DNA of 34,136 nucleotides from Gammaproteobacteria bacterium (GTDB lineage Bacteria; Pseudomonadota; Gammaproteobacteria; Eutrophobiales; Eutrophobiaceae): contig WVYN01000077.1 in assembly GCA_011772965.1 (NCBI GenBank), positions 1 to 34,136 of the forward strand, written 5' to 3'. The position numbers and the translations under genes were made by a program. This document shows, one piece after another, positions 32,555 to 34,136 of the stretch. Each line of letters opens with the position of its first letter. Position 1 is the first letter of the stretch. Under the pieces are notes generated by a model. The model was not told where the DNA came from, ran no database searches, and saw only the letters and a program-made list of their open reading frames with translations.

Positions 32555-34136
32555 TGCTTTTATCAAGATGGCTTTCAATGGAATTGGTCAGGCATTCAAA
32601 CTTCAAAGGATCTTTAATCAGATTGTTTTCCCGGTCAGTGATGAAGAATATGTCTTCTGCCCGGGCACCATAGGTCGCAATCTTTGCACCCTGTAATCTG
32701 ATGCCACAAAAATCCATAGCCATACCGATTTTTGATAACAGCCCGGGTTGATCCAACGTGGTAACTTCCATAATGTTACGATTGTTGTTTTCATCCCGCG
32801 TGAAACTCACTCTTGTTGGCACATTAAAGTGGTCAAGTTTACACGAGCGGCGCCTGTGAGTTCGGGGAGGAAGCTTATCCCTGCTGGTCAAGGCTGTCCT
32901 GGTTTTCTCAATGATTTCATTAATACGTTCCTTGCCGCTTACCTCCTCTCCAGATTGCTCAAGTATGATGTAGGAATCAAACACATAATCATTTTTTGAG
33001 GTAATGATACGGGCATCAACCACATTCAGTCCAAGTCGATTTAATACCTGGGTAGTGGTAGAGAAGATTCCGTCACGATTTTTCATATATATAAAAAGCT
33101 CAGAGCCACCTCTCGCTGATTTTTCACGCACCAGTACTTTTGGTGTTTTTGAGGCAAGGTCCTTGTATAACGAATTATAATGCCAGGCAATTTCACCTGC
33201 AGAATATCGCAGGAAATAATCTTCACCCAACTGTTTCCAGAATTTTTTGTAATCATCTTTTGCCGTTATCCTTGGTCCAAGAAGTTCTTCAGATTCCTTC
33301 TTGGTATCACTGATAAGAGCCCGCTTGTTAATTGGATTTTCAATCCCGCGTCGCAATGCCAGTAGTGTCTTTTGATATAGTTCGGCCAGCAGACCCTCTT
33401 TCCAGTTATTCCATAAATCGGGATTGGTTGACTTGATGTCGCCGACAGTAAGCAGGTAGAGATAATTCAGGTGGTTTTGATCGGCAACAGTTTCAGCAAA
33501 CGTGTTGATAACTTCCGGGTCACTGATGTCCATGCGTTGGGCCGTCTTTGACATATAAAGATGCTTTTCCACCAGCCAGGCAACCAGTTTGGCATCATAT
33601 TCGCTCATGCCATGATGTTTGCAGAATCGATAGGCTTCATTCGATCCAAGTTCCGAATGATCACCGCCACGGCCCTTGGCTATATCATGAAACAGGCCGG
33701 CAAGATAAAGAATCTCCCGTTTCGGTAGCAGGGAATGGATAATATGATAGTTGGCGTTATCCTGTCCGTCTTCTATTCCCATCAAGCGCAGATTCTTGAC
33801 TACAAATAGAATATGCTCATCTACTGTGTAAACATGAAAGAGATCAAACTGCATAAGCCCTTCGATCTTGTCAAAGGCAGGCAAATATCGGCTTAACAGT
33901 CCATATCGATGCATGCGTCTCAGCTCATGACCAACCTGCCTGGGCTGCTTGATAATTTCCATGAACAGAGCACGGTTCCTGAGATCGTCTCTGAATTTTT
34001 TATTTATACGATCTGCATTTTGACGGATAAGGCGTATGGTGCTTGCCCTGACACCCTTGATTTCCGGATTCAGCTGTTTCAAAAGAAAAATTTCCAGCAA
34101 GGCAAACGGGTACCGACTAAATACGTTTTTATTTTT
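32541..34136 (-). CDS. glnD: Bifunctional uridylyltransferase/uridylyl-removing enzyme GlnD, C-terminal part
   Basis: The frame is open to the window's last base, so the 5' end of the gene is outside; the visible 531 residues are roughly the C-terminal 60 percent of an enzyme of about 890. The nucleotidyltransferase domain is not seen. Near the start are F-H-V-Y-T-V-D-E-H and the HD-domain F-H-D-I-A-K-G-R-G-G-D-H (uridylyl-removing site). Two C-terminal ACT domains follow, which sense glutamine; the second opens T-L-D-Q-P-G-L-L-S-K-I-G. GlnD modifies PII proteins to report nitrogen status. The stop is inside the mutH 5' end. Confidence 0.96.
   Translation of the reverse strand, partial: KNKNVFSRYPFALLEIFLLKQLNPEIKGVRASTIRLIRQNADRINKKFRDDLRNRALFMEIIKQPRQVGHELRRMHRYGLLSRYLPAFDKIEGLMQFDLFHVYTVDEHILFVVKNLRLMGIEDGQDNANYHIIHSLLPKREILYLAGLFHDIAKGRGGDHSELGSNEAYRFCKHHGMSEYDAKLVAWLVEKHLYMSKTAQRMDISDPEVINTFAETVADQNHLNYLYLLTVGDIKSTNPDLWNNWKEGLLAELYQKTLLALRRGIENPINKRALISDTKKESEELLGPRITAKDDYKKFWKQLGEDYFLRYSAGEIAWHYNSLYKDLASKTPKVLVREKSARGGSELFIYMKNRDGIFSTTTQVLNRLGLNVVDARIITSKNDYVFDSYIILEQSGEEVSGKERINEIIEKTRTALTSRDKLPPRTHRRRSCKLDHFNVPTRVSFTRDENNNRNIMEVTTLDQPGLLSKIGMAMDFCGIRLQGAKIATYGARAEDIFFITDRENNLIKDPLKFECLTNSIESHLDKSNAAA

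Noticed and set aside
1-34136. tRNA, rRNA, CRISPR array, insertion sequence or prophage
   Set aside because: I found no cloverleaf-like run, regular spaced repeats, transposase or integrase motifs, or terminal inverted repeats by reading; a dedicated scan could still find a small RNA.

Overview
The window is a contiguous piece of a Gammaproteobacterium chromosome of moderate GC, densely coded, with no rRNA, tRNA, CRISPR array or insertion sequence that I can recognise. A gammaproteobacterial host is suggested by MutH (restricted to Dam/MutH-type mismatch repair lineages), GlnD, DusA, an AvtA and an MsrA that follow the E. coli proteins closely, a long Prc-type tail-specific protease and a Mip/FkpA-type FKBP. 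I cannot name a genus.

Layout. 1-2160: the 3' end of a large beta-helix surface protein, overlapped by one base by a small secreted protein that repeats the adhesin's C-terminal C-x5-C/coiled-coil domain, closed by a strong two-way terminator. 2161-5920: a Sel1-repeat protein (-), then an acuI/yhdH-type reductase with leuC and leuD (+). 5924-10908: a four-gene envelope export module on the minus strand (TetR regulator, RND/MMPL exporter, periplasmic LolA-like carrier, outer-membrane beta-barrel). 11028-14561: a Ycf46-like AAA ATPase (+), then a YVTN beta-propeller, an MxaD-like SRPBCC protein and a DUF1992 protein (-). 14728-19368 (+): a CigR-like/EipA-like periplasmic pair, an M28 peptidase, glycerate kinase and AvtA. 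19379-23271: a cyclic-nucleotide-binding/MshEN-like protein (-), a gap with a doubtful tiny membrane ORF, a BPSS1780-type membrane protein with msrA (+), a degenerate PilZ protein with a tiny Lys-rich ORF (-), and an anchored coiled-coil protein (+). 23292-28083 (-): HDAC-family hydrolase, NAD-type isocitrate dehydrogenase, Prc and a TPR protein. 28214-34136: a lipoprotein of the glucose/sorbosone dehydrogenase fold (+), then FKBP, a decayed HAD phosphatase, dusA, mutH and the 3' part of glnD (-).

Most notable: (i) the adhesin tail and its small neighbour share a domain I cannot assign to a family; (ii) isocitrate dehydrogenase has no ATG/GTG/TTG at its expected N-terminus and appears to start at ATT; (iii) a phosphoserine-phosphatase-like pseudogene directly behind dusA, with the N-terminal third missing, an in-frame TAG and altered motifs; (iv) the TetR-RND-LolA-like-barrel operon, which looks like a complete inner-to-outer-membrane lipophile route; (v) the CigR-EipA pair. 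All functional calls rest on reading the translated sequence and remembered family features; no search was run.
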